A stretch of 64,000 bases of DNA from Lota lota (Eukaryota; Chordata; Actinopteri; Gadiformes; Lotidae): contig JACYXH010000175.1 in assembly GCA_026745465.1 (NCBI GenBank), positions 1,926,001-1,990,000 on the forward strand, written 5' to 3'. Positions 59,878 to 64,000 of the stretch are shown here, piece by piece (the first letter of the stretch is position 1; each line of letters starts with the position of its first letter). Both the position numbers and the translations under genes were made by a program. The notes beneath the pieces were generated by a model. It was given only the letters and a program-made list of their open reading frames with translations. It had not been told where the DNA came from and did no database searches.

Positions 59878-60385
59878 AAGAGGACAGTGGCACTGCCCTG
59901 TCCCCACTGTCCTGTTTCCCTGTCTCCACTGCACTGTCTACACGACACTGCCCTGTCTCCAGGACACTGTCCTGTTTCCACTGCCCTGTCTCCCTGCCTC
60001 CACTGCCATGTCTCAATGACACTCTCCTGTCTCCCTGTCTCCACTACCCTGTCTCCACTTTCTTGTCTCCAGGACACTGCCCTGTCTCCACTGCCCTGGC
60101 TCCCTGTCTCCAGGACACTGTCCTGTCTCCCTGTCACCCCTCTACTGTATCAACTGGCCTACCTCCACTGCCCTGTCTCAAAGACACTGCCCTGTCTCCA
60201 CTGTCCTGTCTTCCTGTGTCCAGGACACTAACCTGTCTCCAAGACACTGCCCTGTCTCCATTCTCTTGTCTCACTGTCTCCACTGTCCTCTCTCCCTGTG
60301 TCCAGGACACTGCCCTGTATCTACGACAATGCCCTGTTTCCACTGTCCTGTCTCCCTGCCTCCATTGCCCGGTCTCCCTGACCTC
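59878..60385. repeat. CTGTCTCC minisatellite
   Basis: About 500 bp of imperfect units built from cactgccctgtctcc and aggacactg. Long ORFs here are repeat artefacts. Confidence 0.9.
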
Positions 60386-61612
60386 CGAATCTTTCGATTT
60401 TCGTCTCTTCTGATACATTGCTTGGCTCCTACGTCTATTGTTGTTGTTTACATTTCAATATTTGTGTAGACTGATTTTTACAGGTTTCCAAATTATTTGT
60501 GTAACCTTATAGCTAGTCGAAGAGTTAATATGCCTTCAAGTCATGCCTTTTTCAATTTTAATTTCACGGTAACAGTAATGCAATTATCAGAATTACAAAT
60601 TCTCATAATTACTATAATTTGAAATGCAAATTATAGTTATGGGATATTCAATTGATTAAAGTCTGACTTTACTACAAATCCTAATAAACCAATGCACTTC
60701 ATCATGAAGTACATTATCAAGTCAATGCACTTTTTGGGGAAGTCATTTATGTAAAGTCTGGGTAAATCAGTGTGTGATCAGCTCTGTTCTGTCATAATAA
60801 GCCACTTATTTCTCTGTACATCCTGAATCCCAGTCCAAGCCTTTACACCATAGGCAAGTAATGAAAGAGAAAAAAATAGTTTCTACAGCTGGCTCATTTT
60901 CTTTTCAATCATATTTGGTTATTAGGATGCAGAGGTTTAAATAACATGTAATAAATAACATTTCCATGTTCATTAGTTAACATAGTATGTTAGTTAACTT
61001 AATATTTGAGCTTTTACCAGACAGTGTTTAATAGTAGCCACATAAAAACCTCACATTCTGTGAGAAAGTGAATAATAGAATACCTTATGTTAATTAAGTA
61101 TATGAAAATCATCTCTATAGGTTACTAAGCAATACTCTGTGGGTGTACGAATTCACCCACAAGGAGAGCCATAGAGTATTCAGAAAGATTTCTCCATATT
61201 TTTTTCATATAATTCATATAAGTCATAATTTCAAGATATGCACAGAAATGAACACACTTAATTCGTAATCACTTTTTGAGATTGAAATCCCCAGATGAAG
61301 CTATCTAGACATATATACACAAAAACAAATAAATCGATATCTATATATACATGAATATACATCGTAACCTCTTGGTGTAACACAATAGAGTTTATAAGGA
61401 ACTTAAAGCCCCTCTATTCTATTCTTATCACATGACTGTGGGCCCTCTAACCTTTTACTGTACTCCCTTTTGACCTTTATCACAACGTCTGCAGTGCCTT
61501 TTCTCTCTCCTCTATCCTGGTCTATTGTGGGGCTGTAGTGGTGCATACAGTTTGAATACCAAATTAATATAGCAGAGATGTGATATTGAAATGCATAGAA
61601 GCTACGTAGTGA

Positions 61613-61653
<41 letters not shown>

Positions 61654-61979
61654 GTGAATATAACTGCGATGTGATATATATATAAATATATAGAAGATGT
61701 ACAGAGAAGTGCTATATAAAGAAATATATAGAAGATATATATAGAAGTGAATATAACAGAGAAGTGATATGTATAGAAATATATAGAAGATATATATAGA
61801 ATTGAATATAACAGAGAAGTGATATAAAGAAATATATAGAATAATATTTATATGTATATATATATATAAGTGAATAAAATAGAGAACTGATAAATCTAGA
61901 AATATTCAGAATATATATATATATAGAAGTGAATATAACTAACATTTCCCAATGTGGTTACTTTTCTGTTTCATTCTTC

Positions 61980-62500
61980 TCTTTTTGTCTTCTATCCTCT
62001 CCTCGCGCCCCTCCTCTCATCTCTTTCCCTCTCCTCTCCTCTCATCTCTTTCCCTCTCCTCTCCTCTCATCTCTTTCCTTCTCCTCTCATCTCTTTCCCT
62101 CTCCTCTCCTCTCCTCTCATCTCTTTCCCTCTCCTCTCATCGATTTCCATCTCCTCTCCTCTCTTCTCCTCTCCTCTCCTCTCCTCTCCTCTCCTCTCCT
62201 CTCCTCTCCTCTCCTCTCCTCTCATCTCTTTCCCTCTCTTTCCCTCTCCTCTCTTTCCCTCTCTTCTCATCTCTTTCCCTCTCCTCTCCCTTTCTCCTCC
62301 ATCTCTCCTATCCTCTCCCTTTCTCCTCCATCTCTCCTATCCTCTCCCCCATCTCTCCTATCCCTCCCCCATTTCCCCTCTCCTACTCTCTTCTCCCCCA
62401 TCTCCCCCATCTCCCCTATCCCCTCCCCTCATCTCCCCTCATCTCCCCTCTCCTCCTCTATCTCCCCGATCTCTACTTTCCACTCCCCTCATCTCCTCTG
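61980..62500. repeat. Near-pure pyrimidine tract (TCTCC-type)
   Basis: About 0.5 kb in which the plus strand is almost all C and T, made of ctcctctcat and ctctttccct units and a pure ctcct core near 62151-62220. Confidence 0.9.
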
Positions 62501-63350
62501 AGGTGATCCATTCTGTGCGGAGGTCTTATTCTAATAGACACACATGGTAATTACAGTAGTGGGAGGCAGCAGACAGTGGTGGTCCAGGGACAACAGCAAA
62601 CTATAAATCAACCACTGCTGGTTCCGCCCTTGTGAGCGTAGACGATGAAGCTCAAACAAAAAGCAATTCTGCCAAGATGTGTTTGCACATTTGTCTTCAT
62701 CAGCCAATGGGTTATTTTGGAACCCAGCAACTGAATTCTATTCGTTCCCATGATAATCAAACATGGTCTACTGTCAAAACGGCCTCCATGAAGCTCTGAC
62801 TAGACAACACCAGCGGTGGACAATAACACACAAAAAGAGGCTGTTTCTTCATGAAGCAAATAAAAGAACTGCTCCAAATCAGCTTGATTCTCATGGATAG
62901 GAAGCCACTTCACATCATCCTGTTGCAATACCAGTCAGCAGTTTCATTCCAAAGGTGAAAACTATGGAGCATGAAAACGGGAGGCCATTCTTCTCCAGGA
63001 AGAATCCATCTTAGGTGGGTAATGGCAGAGACGTTGAAGAAAACTAAAGTGTACGTTCTGTGTTGGCTCAGGATACACAGTGTCTACTCCTGTTTTCATC
63101 AGACCCTGGCTGCCAGTTAGCCAGCTGAGCCCATGCAGAGTGGAGGTGTGTGCTGAGGACCCGGTGTCAAAGCCCGGCCGCGCAGAGCCAGGAATTCCTT
63201 CCTCGAAGGGACACACAGGGAGTTTTATTTATTCTTTAGGAAGGAAGGATTCAGAACCGGGGACCGCTGGAGCAAGAGACTCAGCCAGACAGAACATGAA
63301 AGCCAGTAGAATCCATGACACATGATGGACACACACACACACATGCCTGC

Positions 63351-63385
<35 letters not shown>

Positions 63386-63434
63386 AACACGCACACACAC
63401 ACACACACACACGGACGAAAACACCAACACCTGA

Positions 63435-63535
63435 GAGACCCCCTCCTCCTCTTCCTCCTTCTCTTCCTCTTCCTCCTCCTCCTCTTCCTCATCCCTCCTC
63501 CTCCTCCTCCTCCTCCTCCTCCTCCTGCTCAATAG
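63435..63535. repeat. (CCT) trinucleotide tract
   Basis: Interrupted cct/ctt repeats following a CA-rich stretch at 63331-63410. Confidence 0.85.
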
Positions 63536-64000
63536 CACTGCAGGGAAACATGACAACAGCCAAGAGGAAGACGGGGAGGAGGAGAAATGGAGAAGAGAAT
63601 ATGTTTGATGAAGCGACTGCGATGTGAACTCTAGCCTTGCGTAATGTGTGGCCGTTTCATGTTCTTCACGGTGTTTAGAAACCAAACCGGGGGAAGCTTC
63701 AAAGGCTTCTATGGACAATTGGGAGAGTTTGAAATGTTTGGAGAGAAAGAAAAAAAGAAAACAAGATGAAAAAACGCTTGCAAACCTGCAGAGTGTCACA
63801 TGCATCTCACACGACACCTGACAGGGCTCCGCATGCATCTCCCATGAAGGGGTGTGGGGTCAGACAGAGAGACAGTCAGAACAACAATGGTGAGAAATGT
63901 ATAGTGACATGGAGTGTGGGATAAATAGCTTCAGGGAATGATGAAAGTTTGTTGCCTGTGCAAAGGCAAGAGATGTAGGCTTTGGTCTTCAGAAAGCCTA

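Larger units (their letters stand above)
57871..64000. other. Right flank without recognisable genes
   Basis: CTCF site at 58268, a 33-bp duplication near 58880-58945, a CA repeat at 59463-59535, a minisatellite at 59878-60385, AT-rich DNA with TA runs at 61600-61930, a pyrimidine tract at 61980-62500, unique DNA at 62500-63310, then CA and CCT repeats. No ORF has coding character. Confidence 0.6.

Noticed and set aside
59803-60413. ORFs of 94-142 codons on both strands
   Set aside because: Arise from the CTGTCTCC minisatellite.
61929-62550. Three overlapping ORFs of 184-198 codons
   Set aside because: Ser/Leu/Pro repeats read from the TCTCC tract in all three frames.

Overview
The window is vertebrate nuclear DNA, almost certainly from a teleost fish. 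Genes are split into many short exons with GT-AG introns. CA/GT microsatellites, homopolymer G/C runs and tRNA-derived SINEs with the typical fish 3' tail are common. The encoded proteins are clear vertebrate orthologues. There is no sign of bacterial, organellar or viral sequence.

Layout. (1) 1-28855, plus strand: the 3' two thirds of rere (arginine-glutamic acid dipeptide repeats protein, atrophin-2), a nuclear corepressor/coregulator. Fifteen coding exons run from the ELM2 domain through SANT, the GATA zinc finger and the atrophin-1 homology region to the stop at 26633, followed by a 3'UTR of about 2.2 kb. The exons for the N-terminal BAH region lie to the left, outside the window. (2) 28856-33685: a repeat-rich spacer between convergent genes. 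(3) 33686-54720, minus strand: what appears to be a complete cacna1s gene, encoding the pore subunit of the skeletal-muscle L-type calcium channel/voltage sensor CaV1.1. I place 44 coding exons (1849 codons plus stop, starting at 54395), with a MEF2-type site about 310 bp upstream of the ATG. (4) 55296-57870, minus strand: tmem9, five coding exons, 183 aa. (5) 57871-64000: no recognisable gene; minisatellites, AT-rich DNA, a near-pure pyrimidine tract of about 0.5 kb and CA repeats.

Function. cacna1s is the voltage sensor that opens RyR1 in muscle, tmem9 is an endosomal/lysosomal single-pass membrane glycoprotein, and rere acts in chromatin. The cacna1s-tmem9 neighbourhood is also found at human 1q32, whereas RERE is at human 1p36, so the rere/cacna1s junction is a fish arrangement.

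Most interesting signals. The domain II selectivity-filter loop of cacna1s carries Asp where mammals have Asn (the N617D change that makes the channel non-conducting), and domain I shows a further Asp-to-Gln change. The alternatively spliced exon 29 is preserved. A mini-exon that the reading frame requires has CG instead of AG at its acceptor. At three separate exon-intron borders of cacna1s, short tandem duplications have copied the junction itself, leaving decoy splice sites. rere has a GC-AG intron, and another rere intron of 87 bp contains a perfect 15-bp hairpin. Two exact CTCF consensus sites flank the cacna1s-tmem9 block. All positions come from reading splice signals and frame by eye; no alignment was run.
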